A stretch of 64,000 nt of DNA from Pseudomonas sp. Irchel 3H7 (GTDB taxonomy: Bacteria; Pseudomonadota; Gammaproteobacteria; Pseudomonadales; Pseudomonadaceae). Location: positions 1 to 64,000 of the forward strand of contig NZ_FYEA01000004.1 in NCBI RefSeq assembly GCF_900187605.1, read 5' to 3'. Numbering within the stretch: the stretch's first letter is position 1; each line of letters opens with the position of its first letter. The position numbers and the translations under genes were made by a program. Shown in pieces: positions 35,526-43,722 of this stretch. The notes under the pieces are model-generated. The model was given only the letters and a program-made list of their open reading frames with translations. It ran no database searches and was not told the DNA's origin.

Positions 35526-35869
35526 TGCCAGGTCCCCTTGATGCCTTCGAATTTCAGTTCGATGGTGGCGTCATCGCCCTTGGAAACTGGCTCTTCGACC
35601 AGATAGGCACCGGCCAGCACGTAGACTTTGCCGTTGCTGAATTCGCAGGTGACGGTGATGTCGGTGCCTTCGATCAGCTTCTTCAGCGGGAAGTCGGCGG
35701 TGTGCAGCGCGGTCACTTTGAAAGACGGCGCGATGTCGGTTTCCTTGTAGAAGCCGGGTACGACGGTTTCGCGTTTGACCGCCATCAGCGGGGCTTCGCA
35801 GCCGCCATTGATGGTCAGTTGTGCGCCGTCGACTTTGACGTAGCAGGTGCCTGCAATCAGTTGACCCAT
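35522..35869 (-). CDS. Tail tube protein, Mu gpM-like
   Basis: A 115-residue tube protein of the Mu type (MGQLIAGTCYVKVDGAQLTI, VKRETVVPGFYKE, VEEPVSKGDDATIELKFEG). Hexameric rings of it form the inner tube. It follows the sheath gene after a 67-nt gap that contains a terminator-like hairpin. Confidence 0.85.
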   Translation of the reverse strand: MGQLIAGTCYVKVDGAQLTINGGCEAPLMAVKRETVVPGFYKETDIAPSFKVTALHTADFPLKKLIEGTDITVTCEFSNGKVYVLAGAYLVEEPVSKGDDATIELKFEGIKGTWQ

Positions 35870-35886
35870 GGTGTTACTCCCTTGAA

Positions 35887-35916
35887 TAAAAAAGCCCACG
35901 CGAGGTGGGCTGAAAA
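35887..35916 (-). terminator. Hairpin with T-run between sheath and tube genes
   Basis: AGCCCACCTCGCGTGGGCTTTTTTATT on the minus strand. A partial terminator here could lower tube and downstream gene output relative to sheath, or be an mRNA processing/stability element. Confidence 0.65.
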
Positions 35917-35936
35917 CTTGCCGTCAAACGCGCGGA

Positions 35937-37433
35937 TCAAGCCGCGTCGTCGTACTGCAGACGGAATTGGTTGAGCAGCGCGAACACGCGCAGACCGTTG
36001 ATGTAATCCGGCGGGAACAGCACGTTCACGCGGCTCGGGTCCTGCACGTCGCGCTCGACGATCAGGTGCTCGGCAAACAGCTCGGCGTTCTCCACGTGAC
36101 CTTCCAGTTCGAGCTTGGCGTACTGGGCGATCAGCTCACCGCGAATGGTCGCTGGCGTCACGATTGGCTGACCGGCGCCGAAACGGGTGCCGTCGGAGGC
36201 CAGTTTGTGCCGGCCGTATTTGCTGGTGATCACGCTTTGCAGACGACGCACGATGAACGCCGATTGGTGCATGGTTTCGCTGTCCAGGTAGGAGTTATCG
36301 GCCTGACCGTAAGCGTTTTTCTGGTAGGTGGTGATTGAGCGCTGGATGCGCACGTAGCCGCCTTCGTAGTACGCGGTGGCGATGCCGTAGTTGAGCAGCG
36401 ACTGACGCTCGGTCAGCGTGAAGCGTTCGCTGGCCGGCGCAGGGTCGACACCCGGCAGGCTGCCGCTTTGCGTCGGACGGCTGGCGTCGGCAGAGATGAA
36501 CACGGCGGTGCGTGCAGCCAGTGCGGCGGCTTGTACCCAGAACGGTTGCGGTACACCCGGCTCCAACGCCTGAATAGTCATGTGCTGGTCGTTACGCGCT
36601 TGGCCCGCGGCAACCAGAGTACCGACAGTGCCGCGCTTGGCGCTGTAGACGTGACCGAACAGCTGCTTGGCCCAGGACCAGCGACCGGTGCTGTCATCCA
36701 TCACCGCTTGCCAGGTGTTGAGGGTCGACAGATCGGACCATGGCAGTGCGATGAATTCGAACGGCTCGTCACCCAGCGCGGCAATTGCCGCCACCTGATC
36801 CGGCACACCGGCGCCGCCAGTCATGGCGGTGATCGCAGTGGTCAGGCCGGCCGGGGTATCTTCGCCGTTGCTCTTGCCCAGGCGATTGAATTGCAGGCTG
36901 ATGTCGTTACCGCTGTCGCCAGTCCATTTGGCGCTCAGGGTGACCACACCTTCGGCAGCAGCAGCGCTGACCGGCAGGTCGGCGGTAGCGTTGATTTTCT
37001 GTGCCAGTGCGGTGGCTGCTTGCGCAGCAGTGGCACCGTTGACCACGGTGGCTTGCACACGCACGCCGCCGACATACAGATTGAGCACGCCAGCCTGAGT
37101 GGCAGTGCCGGTCAGGGTCAGCACGCCTTTGGCGATCGCGCCTTCGGTGTTGTGCAGCGGCAGGCACCAGATCTCACCGATCGGGTCGGCCTTGCGGAAG
37201 GTCTCGTACATCGAGGCGAGCATCGAGCCCTGACCACCGATGCTTTTGGCCAGCGCAACGCTGGAGACCAACACCAGTTTGCCGACTTCGGTCGGGGCAA
37301 TGTTGTCGTTGACCTGAGCGACGATCAAACGACGCAGGGTCGAACTCGCGCTATTGGCGGCCGAGTTGTCCATTTCGGCATAGAACAGCGGTACACGAAT
37401 GTCCGCGGGGATGTTGCTGAATCCGATCGCCAT
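35937..37433 (-). CDS. Contractile tail sheath protein, Mu gpL-like
   Basis: A 498-residue sheath protein of the Mu family (FSNIPADIRVPLFYAEMDNS at the start; C-terminal VNVLFPPDYINGLRVFALLNQF). The start at 37433 overlaps the DUF2635 stop (TAATG). It is larger than and not similar to the 388-residue P2-like sheath at 43722, the clearest sign that the two machines are of separate origin. Confidence 0.92.
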   Translation of the reverse strand: MAIGFSNIPADIRVPLFYAEMDNSAANSASSTLRRLIVAQVNDNIAPTEVGKLVLVSSVALAKSIGGQGSMLASMYETFRKADPIGEIWCLPLHNTEGAIAKGVLTLTGTATQAGVLNLYVGGVRVQATVVNGATAAQAATALAQKINATADLPVSAAAAEGVVTLSAKWTGDSGNDISLQFNRLGKSNGEDTPAGLTTAITAMTGGAGVPDQVAAIAALGDEPFEFIALPWSDLSTLNTWQAVMDDSTGRWSWAKQLFGHVYSAKRGTVGTLVAAGQARNDQHMTIQALEPGVPQPFWVQAAALAARTAVFISADASRPTQSGSLPGVDPAPASERFTLTERQSLLNYGIATAYYEGGYVRIQRSITTYQKNAYGQADNSYLDSETMHQSAFIVRRLQSVITSKYGRHKLASDGTRFGAGQPIVTPATIRGELIAQYAKLELEGHVENAELFAEHLIVERDVQDPSRVNVLFPPDYINGLRVFALLNQFRLQYDDAA

Positions 37434-37612
37434 TATTTGGCTCCCTTTTGTTTGGCTGGTGCGGTTTTGAGGGTGATATCGCCGTCGGCCAGACGTCGGC
37501 GCCACCAGGCGCTGTCCAGCACTTCACGGCCTTCCAGCGGCAGCAGATCGCCGGCCTCCGGGTCAGGTACAACGCGGCCTTCGGCCGGCAGTACGGTGAT
37601 GCGATTGCTCAT
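37433..37612 (-). CDS. DUF2635 family small tail protein
   Basis: A 59-residue protein, MSNRITVLPAEGRVVPDPEA to the lysine-rich end. DUF2635 proteins sit directly before Mu-like sheath genes. Basic and tryptophan residues (DSAWWRRRLADGD) are conserved in the family. It overlaps both neighbours: its ATG with the gp37-like stop, its stop with the sheath ATG. Confidence 0.8.
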   Translation of the reverse strand: MSNRITVLPAEGRVVPDPEAGDLLPLEGREVLDSAWWRRRLADGDITLKTAPAKQKGAK

Positions 37613-38193
37613 GGGGTTACGTCTCCAGAGAAAGTCATTTCCACGCGCCCATCAGGGCCCGGGCGTTTCAGGTTGGGGTCGGCCGGGTCGATCGCATCGA
37701 CCCGCACGGTGGCCCCGGTAAAGGACGACAAACCGTCCAGTTCGCGTTCGTGCCAACTCTCCGCAGGCTGACTTGGCAGATTGCGGCCGAGCTGGAACTC
37801 GGCAAAAAAGCGCAGCCGGTAGAAGGCGCGGCTGCTGTTGATCGAGACCATCTCGCCGCCGTCGTAAACGATGGCGCTGTAGTCGGAATCGGGCTTGAAC
37901 CCCACCACCGCGCGCCACAGTTCGGCGCGCAGGTCGTGCAACAGATCCAGCGCTTTTGTAGCGTCGCTGGCGTCAAGCACCAGGACGACTTCGAAGCGCT
38001 CGCGGATCGGTTGGGTGATGAGGTTTTGTGTGGTGCTGTTGCTGGCCAGATCGGCGCTTGGCAGCACGTGGGCCGAAGGTGTTGGCAGATCCGGGTTGCC
38101 TTGCAGCAAGGCCAGATCGAGGCCCACCGAAATGTGATTGGCAAGGCCAGGGCATTGCCCACGCAGTTGCGTGAGGATCGGGGTGATCTTCAT
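37609..38193 (-). CDS. Mu gp37-like protein (possible tail terminator)
   Basis: A 194-residue protein, first gene of the Mu-like set (MKITPILTQLRGQCPGLANH). In Mu-type gene order the gene before DUF2635 and the sheath encodes gp37, thought to end or cap the tail. The middle (RFEVVLVLDASDATKALDLLHDL) is a plausible alpha/beta core. A REP doublet and no obvious promoter separate it from the P2-like gpD gene. Confidence 0.7.
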   Translation of the reverse strand: MKITPILTQLRGQCPGLANHISVGLDLALLQGNPDLPTPSAHVLPSADLASNSTTQNLITQPIRERFEVVLVLDASDATKALDLLHDLRAELWRAVVGFKPDSDYSAIVYDGGEMVSINSSRAFYRLRFFAEFQLGRNLPSQPAESWHERELDGLSSFTGATVRVDAIDPADPNLKRPGPDGRVEMTFSGDVTP

Positions 38194-38230
38194 GGGGGTG
38201 TTCCAAAATAGTGGGAGTTACCGCAGGCCC

Positions 38231-38322
38231 CTGTAGGAGTGAGCCTGCTCGCGATAGCGGTGTGTCAGGCGCGTTGGTTTTGAATGTGGCACCGCTATCG
38301 CGAGCAAGCTCACTCCTACAGG
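38231..38322. repeat. REP doublet at the border between the two tailocins
   Basis: Inverted pair ctgtaggagtgagcctgctc...gcgatagcgg, same family as at 43106 and related to 110. It separates the last P2-like gene from the first Mu-like gene. Confidence 0.85.
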
Positions 38323-38335
38323 GGGGGCTCGTGGG

Positions 38336-39367
38336 TCAGTCTTTGGACTCGGCTTTGGGGTCGAGGCACGACGCATCGATCAGGCAGCGATAGCTGTTCT
38401 CGCGATTGCCACTGGCGGTGACCTTGTCGATCGACCAGCGCCCGCGCATGAAGTCCGGCCAGGTCTCATCGAGCAACACCAGGCCTTCGGCGGCCAATCG
38501 TGGATCGCCTGGGCAGGTGATCTTCACCTTGTACTTCTGCCGGAGCATTTTGCGCACTTCGCCCTCGCCGACGGCGATGGCATCCGCTTCATTGGGTTGC
38601 TTCTGGCGGATGGTCTTGAACGGCGCGAGTCCCGTCTCGACCCAATGCAAAACGCCTGTAACAGCATCGACAAAACAGGTCTTGCAGCCCTTTGCCTGTT
38701 CGCGGGCGGCCTCTTCCAGCGTGGCGCTGATGAAGGCGTGATCGCCGGGACGATTGTCGTGGGTGACCGACAACGTCACATCCTGCAGTTTCTGCCCCGA
38801 GATTGATTTGATCTGCCCAGGTCGCGCCAGCACATACGCATCGCCATAAGGCTTGGCGACCAGGTTGTACTTCTTCGCCAGCCGCGTCAGAAAGCCCATA
38901 TCGGTTTCATTGGACTGGTCGACGTGGGCGATCTTGATCATCGACACGTCCGCAGCGACACGCGATGAAAAACCGTGCTGCGACACCAGTTTGCTAAACA
39001 GTTGACCGAGCGTCGTCGGTCCATGAGTGGCGGTGCGGCGCTGCTTGAAGCCGGTTTCATCATCCTTGCTGAACGGCGCTGCAGTGGCCACCAGGGTCAG
39101 GCGAAACGGAAACAGCGTCGGTGTCAGGCGAGTGACTTTGAACTGGCCCTTATCGACCATTTCTTCCATTTCCAGGTAACCCACCAGCAGGCCGATTTTC
39201 CCGCCGAGGCTCGGCAGCCCTTCGAGGCCCTCCAGATCAATGGTCAGGGTCAGTTGATCCGACTCGATGCCGGCGGCATCGATGTGCTCCCAACTGATCA
39301 GACGCTGGTTGAGAAGATCCGCGTTTGCGCCATAAATCTGCACGACCGGGGTAAAACCCAATGCCAT
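38336..39367 (-). CDS. Tail hub protein gpD, P2-like (late control D)
   Basis: A 343-residue protein of the P2 gpD family (phage late control D): start MALGFTPVVQIYGANADLLNQRL, and the DVSMIKIAHVDQSNETDMGFLTRLAKKYNLVAKP motif region. It forms the hub that carries the gpV spike. It is the last gene of the P2-like set. Confidence 0.9.
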   Translation of the reverse strand: MALGFTPVVQIYGANADLLNQRLISWEHIDAAGIESDQLTLTIDLEGLEGLPSLGGKIGLLVGYLEMEEMVDKGQFKVTRLTPTLFPFRLTLVATAAPFSKDDETGFKQRRTATHGPTTLGQLFSKLVSQHGFSSRVAADVSMIKIAHVDQSNETDMGFLTRLAKKYNLVAKPYGDAYVLARPGQIKSISGQKLQDVTLSVTHDNRPGDHAFISATLEEAAREQAKGCKTCFVDAVTGVLHWVETGLAPFKTIRQKQPNEADAIAVGEGEVRKMLRQKYKVKITCPGDPRLAAEGLVLLDETWPDFMRGRWSIDKVTASGNRENSYRCLIDASCLDPKAESKD

Positions 39368-39376
39368 ACAACCTCC

Positions 39377-39589
39377 TTAATCCCAGGCCGTGAGCGCTTT
39401 GATCGCAGCAGGTTTGCTGTCGAGTTCAGGCAGCACGACCCAGATGCCAGCGGGCAGAACCGGGCCGTGTTCGGCCAGGGTCGGATTGAGTTTCCACAGG
39501 GCTTCTTCAGCGGCATCGTCGCTGCGCCCGGTTTCGCGGTAGAGCAGCAAATTCACCGAATCACCGGCCATGCTTCGAACCTTACGCAT
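39377..39589 (-). CDS. Tail protein X, P2-like
   Basis: A 70-residue LysM-like gpX protein (SMAGDSVNLLLYRETGRSDD, later LPAGIWVVLPELD). The start at 39589 overlaps the gpU end. P2 gpX is a small tail protein acting near the baseplate hub. Confidence 0.85.
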   Translation of the reverse strand: MRKVRSMAGDSVNLLLYRETGRSDDAAEEALWKLNPTLAEHGPVLPAGIWVVLPELDSKPAAIKALTAWD

Positions 39590-39965
39590 TGTTGAACTCC
39601 GCCAATTCGATGACCCAATCGACCACCATCGCCGTACCGTCATCGATGATCTGGGTCTGGGTTTCCTGAACGTTGTTGATCCGCCAAAGACCCCAGTTGC
39701 GACCAATGCCGTCAATCAATGGCAGCGGTATGCGCAGTGCCTGCAAGGCGCGCAGTTCATCGAGCCGATCCATGGCCACGGCGTACATCGACCTGCCGGT
39801 GATGGTCAGGGTTTCCGACTTCTGGCCGGTCTGGCTGGATTTCGGTTTGCTGGTGAGGATCTGTATTTCGCTCCAGCCGCCATCGGACTTGCGCAACAAC
39901 TGGTGGTACGCAAATTGACGCGAGAGGCCGAAGATGAAATTGCCCAGTGCCATTTGTTGTTTCAT
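39582..39965 (-). CDS. Tail protein U, P2-like
   Basis: A 127-residue gpU protein (MALGNFIFGLSRQFAYHQLL, GIGRNWGLWRINNV). In P2 gpU helps complete the tail. It overlaps the tape-measure stop by 1 nt and the gpX start by 8 nt. Confidence 0.88.
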   Translation of the reverse strand: MKQQMALGNFIFGLSRQFAYHQLLRKSDGGWSEIQILTSKPKSSQTGQKSETLTITGRSMYAVAMDRLDELRALQALRIPLPLIDGIGRNWGLWRINNVQETQTQIIDDGTAMVVDWVIELAEFNNA

Positions 39966-42352
39966 CAGGCGACTCCATCGGTCAGGGCTGCGTCACGGCG
40001 GGTGGCGAGGGGGTTGGTTGGCATGATCTGCCCCAACTGCCCCATGGTTGTTTGGACCACCAGATTGGCGAGCGCCTGGGCGCTGGCCAGATCCTGGCCA
40101 TTGATCTGTATTGTTGAGTTGAACGTGACAGGCTGGCTGGCGGCTGTGGTGGCTGGGATCGCCGAGGTCGCCGAGGTCGTGATCAGATCCTTGCTGACCT
40201 GAGCAGGCGCGCCAAGACGATCGACTTGGGTCCCCAGCTTGTCGCCCAGCGACTCACCGATGGCTCCCCCCGCCATGCTTCCGAGCCACCCGCCAATTGC
40301 AGTGCCCACGCCAGGCAGAATCAACGTGCCAAGCGCGGCACCGACAGCAGCGCCCGCTGAAGCCCCGGCCAACGAAGCACCGGATGACACCACTGAACGC
40401 GTGTCCCCGTGCCTCACACCATTGACCAGTTCATAACCTGCGCTGAGCAGGCGCAGCGGCGGCGCTTTTTTGGCCAGCAGCGCGCCGGCCTTGGCGTAGG
40501 AGCCGGACAGCGGCGCGGCGTGCATTGGGCTGGCGCTCGATGAGCCGGCGAATGCCGTCATGCTTGCCGGCCACGCTGAGGTCTGGCGAATGAGAGGATT
40601 GCGAGCTGCAGAGCTGCCGGAGCTTATCAATGGTTGATGGCTCTTTCGTTGGGTCAAAGAACCGAGGCTCACCCTGCGTGGTTTCAGGCCTCCACGCTTT
40701 CTCTGGGCAGGCTTTTTCGGATCTGGCTCATCAAAAGTCGAGTTCTCAACGGGTTTACCGCTATCGCCGGCAACATCGATATCCGCAATCCATTTGCCAA
40801 GTCCCTTCGGCAGTTTCGTTGCGATACCCTTCACAAGCTTGCCAACGAAATTATCGGCGGCCTTTGCCAGCAATGCCCCCACAAACGCCGTAATCCCCGC
40901 CGCCGCAATAGTCAGAGACGTGGCGACTTTCGGATTTGCCTCGGCTTTTTCCGCCGCCCAGTTCAATGTATTGGTAAGCGAGTCCAGCGTTTGTGCATCC
41001 GGAGCTACCGCTGTCGCCAAACGATTTCTACTGGCCTCCAAAGCATTCCAGCTCTGCTGAGGACTCCCGCCTGTCGGATCGGCTGACCTTTGCACCGCAC
41101 CTTTGTACTGCGGCTCGATGCTTTGGGTCGGTCCTTGAAGGGGAACCGGCGAGACCGGCGTATCAGCAGGTTTCGCCATCAACTGATGCAAACCGTCGCT
41201 GCCGGTCGACAACGTCTTCAGCAACTCGGTCTGTGGATCAAGCGGTTTTCTCGCGGTCAGCAACGCAAATGTCTTTTCGACATCCTGCGGTTTCTCCAGC
41301 AGTTTGCTGACGCCTTCATCACCGTTGAACAACGTCTTGATCAGTGCCGATTGTTCGCTCGCAGGCTTTTGTTTAAGAGCCTCGAGTGCTTTGAAAACGG
41401 TTTGCGGCACATTCTCGGTGAGCTTGTCCGGCTGGAGTCCAAGTGTTGCCCAAGCGGCACGCTCGGCGACAGAGCCTTTGGTACCTTTGGCCAGCGCAGC
41501 GCTGATGCTTTTCACCGATGTAGCGGCGCCAGACGTGTTCACATCTGCGTTGAGCAAAGCGGCCGCAAGAGCAGCCAGTTGCTCAGGTGCAATACCCGCC
41601 GCGACTCCTGTTTCGCCAGAACTCTGTACCACCGAGCCGATGTCGGCTGCGGTCGCTTTCAGCGAATTCTTCCCGAGATGAATACTGGCGTCGGCCAAGC
41701 TTTGAGCCTGCGCGCGATCAAGCTTGAGCGAGGTTCTCCAGACCGTCAGCATTTCTCCAGCAGCTTTCAGCTCAATGCCAAACGCTGTCGCGTTCGTGGC
41801 GGCATCACGGCCGAAATCCAGCAGTTCCTTTTCCTTTGCGTCGCCAGTGAGATTGGCGCCTACCCCGGATTTGCCCGCGGCATATTCGACCTCGGCCAGG
41901 CTAACCGCGGTCGCACCACTGCCCGCCACCGTTTTTTCGCTGGCCATTGCCAGGTTGGCGATCTCCATGCTCTTGAGATCGCCGTCCATGCCCGGCACTT
42001 GTTTTAGCCTGGCCATGGCCGTTTGAAGCGCCATGGTCGGCTGCAGAAACGCGGGAGGCTGACGCTGTTCGATCTCGGCCGTGAGTTTTGACTTCGGCGC
42101 AGTTACTGGCGCCGACGTCGGCGAACTGGCCTTCGACAGCGATTGCAGCGCGACCATGACTTCCCGGAGCTTGATCTGCTCCTTGATCAACAACCGGATG
42201 TCCTGACTGGCGGTCAAGACCGCCAGCTTCAACTCCGCCAGCGGATTGGCGATAACATCGAATGCAGACCTCTCACCTGCCAAGCCAGTGTTGCTGAACC
42301 CGACGCTGCTGTTCGCGCTGGCCAGCATTGGCGAATACCTTGTTTCTGCCAT
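39965..42352 (-). CDS. Tape-measure protein of the P2-like tailocin
   Basis: A 795-residue tape measure of the TP901/P2 gpT type. It has an N-terminal coiled region (about 35-75), a helical core with repeated LLNADVNTS/ALAALAALLN-type helices, hydrophobic helices at about 490-510, and a glycine-rich membrane-like segment (SLAGASAGAAVGAALGTLIL) near 680. Compared with the 590-residue tape measure of the other set it predicts a longer tail. Confidence 0.88.
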   Translation of the reverse strand: MAETRYSPMLASANSSVGFSNTGLAGERSAFDVIANPLAELKLAVLTASQDIRLLIKEQIKLREVMVALQSLSKASSPTSAPVTAPKSKLTAEIEQRQPPAFLQPTMALQTAMARLKQVPGMDGDLKSMEIANLAMASEKTVAGSGATAVSLAEVEYAAGKSGVGANLTGDAKEKELLDFGRDAATNATAFGIELKAAGEMLTVWRTSLKLDRAQAQSLADASIHLGKNSLKATAADIGSVVQSSGETGVAAGIAPEQLAALAAALLNADVNTSGAATSVKSISAALAKGTKGSVAERAAWATLGLQPDKLTENVPQTVFKALEALKQKPASEQSALIKTLFNGDEGVSKLLEKPQDVEKTFALLTARKPLDPQTELLKTLSTGSDGLHQLMAKPADTPVSPVPLQGPTQSIEPQYKGAVQRSADPTGGSPQQSWNALEASRNRLATAVAPDAQTLDSLTNTLNWAAEKAEANPKVATSLTIAAAGITAFVGALLAKAADNFVGKLVKGIATKLPKGLGKWIADIDVAGDSGKPVENSTFDEPDPKKPAQRKRGGLKPRRVSLGSLTQRKSHQPLISSGSSAARNPLIRQTSAWPASMTAFAGSSSASPMHAAPLSGSYAKAGALLAKKAPPLRLLSAGYELVNGVRHGDTRSVVSSGASLAGASAGAAVGAALGTLILPGVGTAIGGWLGSMAGGAIGESLGDKLGTQVDRLGAPAQVSKDLITTSATSAIPATTAASQPVTFNSTIQINGQDLASAQALANLVVQTTMGQLGQIMPTNPLATRRDAALTDGVA

Positions 42353-42358
42353 GCCGCT

Positions 42359-43062
42359 CTACTCCTGTTTCACGCCAAGGCGAGTGATCGCTATGTCGTA
42401 GCGGCGCAACGCCTTTTCGGCGTCCCATTCCAGAATCTCCGCTTCACTTACCGGGTAAATGAGCGGGACGATATCGAGGATTACTTCGATGTCGCGTTCC
42501 GAAAGTAGGCCGCCGGCTGGTTTAAAAAATCGTCGATGCGCACCTGCAATTGCGTCCAGTCCGGGACGGTCATCAGGGCCAGATCGGGGATCATCAGGCC
42601 GGTGCAATGGGCGGTGATGAACTCGGCGCGTTCCTTGGCCGTTTTCAGTTTCTTCATCACTTTGGTCGCGCGCAGTGCCGGCATTTCCAGCGACAGCGAG
42701 GTTACGGTGCGGCCGGTCACGGCGAGCGGTTGCAGCAACTGCACCTGGTCGGGATCGGCGGATTTTTCCGCGTCTTCGACCTGATCGAGAAAGTACGACG
42801 CAGGGCGTGTCGACATCTCGTGCACGTACTGGGCGATGCTCACGTAATCCGGGCGCTTGAGCTGGTCGAGTTCCTTGACCGAGAGGCCGGTGGCGAGCAG
42901 CGCCAGTTCGAAGAACTGATCGTCTTCGTCATCGCCGGCGCGCTCCAGCGCGTCTTTTTGCGCGGCGTAGAACAGCGGCTTGAGCTGGATCGTTTCGATC
43001 TGCGAACCGTCATCGCCGGTGATTGGCGACAGCAGGTCATGCTGGGGTGGCATCCACGACAT
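42359..43062 (-). CDS. Predicted -1 frameshift fusion E-E' of the P2-like tail chaperone
   Basis: A slip at T TTA AAC (42520-42526) near the end of gene E would replace the last residues of E with PAGGLLSERDIEVILDIVPL and continue to VKQE, 53 residues past the slip, ending 6 nt before the tape-measure start. P2 makes its E+E' tail chaperone by a -1 slip at the same point in gene order. The E' frame stays open upstream to 42607 but has no good start. Confidence 0.75.
42481..43062 (-). CDS. Tail assembly protein E, P2-like
   Basis: A 193-residue tail assembly chaperone, longer than P2 gpE, with TIQLKPLFYAAQKDALERAGDDE near the start, then VKELDQLKRPDYVSIAQYV and DLALMTVPDWTQLQVRIDDFL. The start at 43062 is set by homology-like beginning MSWMPPQHDLLSP. 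It is translated as the short form when no slip occurs at the heptamer. Confidence 0.8.
   Translation of the reverse strand: MSWMPPQHDLLSPITGDDGSQIETIQLKPLFYAAQKDALERAGDDEDDQFFELALLATGLSVKELDQLKRPDYVSIAQYVHEMSTRPASYFLDQVEDAEKSADPDQVQLLQPLAVTGRTVTSLSLEMPALRATKVMKKLKTAKERAEFITAHCTGLMIPDLALMTVPDWTQLQVRIDDFLNQPAAYFRNATSK
42520..42526 (-). other. Slippery heptamer T TTA AAC for -1 frameshifting
   Basis: A textbook X-XXY-YYZ site, UUUAAAC in RNA, in frame with gene E and 12 codons before its stop, leading into the E' frame. UUUAAAC is one of the most efficient known slippery heptamers. Confidence 0.8.
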
Positions 43063-43105
43063 GAATGAATTCCTTGGTGATTCTTGAGGGGTGTAGCAAT
43101 TCCCT

Positions 43106-43196
43106 TGTAGGAGTGAGCCTGCTCGCGATAGCGGTCTTTCAGGCACATTGATGTTGAATGTGCTGGCCCATCGCGAGCAGGCTCACTCCTACAGGG
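43106..43196. repeat. REP doublet between tube and E genes
   Basis: Inverted pair ttgtaggagtgagcctgctc / gagcaggctcactcctacag, inside the P2-like tailocin operon between the tube stop (43216) and the E start (43062). It may affect mRNA stability or partial termination after the highly expressed tube gene. Confidence 0.85.
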
Positions 43197-43215
43197 TTTT
43201 GTGGTGATGGGAGGG

Positions 43216-43722
43216 TTACGGCATCAGCACCGCACGACGCGCATCACCGAGGATGTCGACGCCGTTGAGCACGAACTTCTGGGTGCGCACGTCGATGTCG
43301 ATCACCGGAATGCCGTTTTCCAGGCGGTTGTAGGTACGGCACGAGAAGTCCAGCGTCGTCAGGGCTTTGCCACCCATTTTGATGGCGTCCTCCCCCATGG
43401 TTTTGAGCTTGCCGCCGATGGTGTGATAGGTGAACCAGGTGTTTCCGTCCTGATCCTGACCGGCTTCACGCACGTTCAGCAGAATGTCATCGCCCAATTT
43501 CACACCCATGGCGAGCAACACTTCGGCGCCCGTGCCCTGCAGCTTGATCTGAGCATTCAGCGGCTTGGCACTCTTGGCCATTTCCTCAACGATGAAGCGT
43601 CCGCCCGTCATGTTTTCCATGTCGAAATCGATTTTCGGCGGGGTGAATTCTTCAACGGTCGCCGACAACGGCAGGCCTTGCAGAGTGGCCGCGATGGCCT
43701 GTCTTACGCGGTTGGTAAACAT
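43216..43722 (-). CDS. Major tail tube protein FII, P2-like
   Basis: A 168-residue tube protein of the P2 FII/R-pyocin type: FTNRVRQAIAATLQGLPLSA at the start, FDMENMTGGRFIVEEM and the C-terminal NRLENGIPVIDIDVRTQKFV. It starts at the sheath stop (1-nt overlap). Confidence 0.93.
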   Translation of the reverse strand: MFTNRVRQAIAATLQGLPLSATVEEFTPPKIDFDMENMTGGRFIVEEMAKSAKPLNAQIKLQGTGAEVLLAMGVKLGDDILLNVREAGQDQDGNTWFTYHTIGGKLKTMGEDAIKMGGKALTTLDFSCRTYNRLENGIPVIDIDVRTQKFVLNGVDILGDARRAVLMP

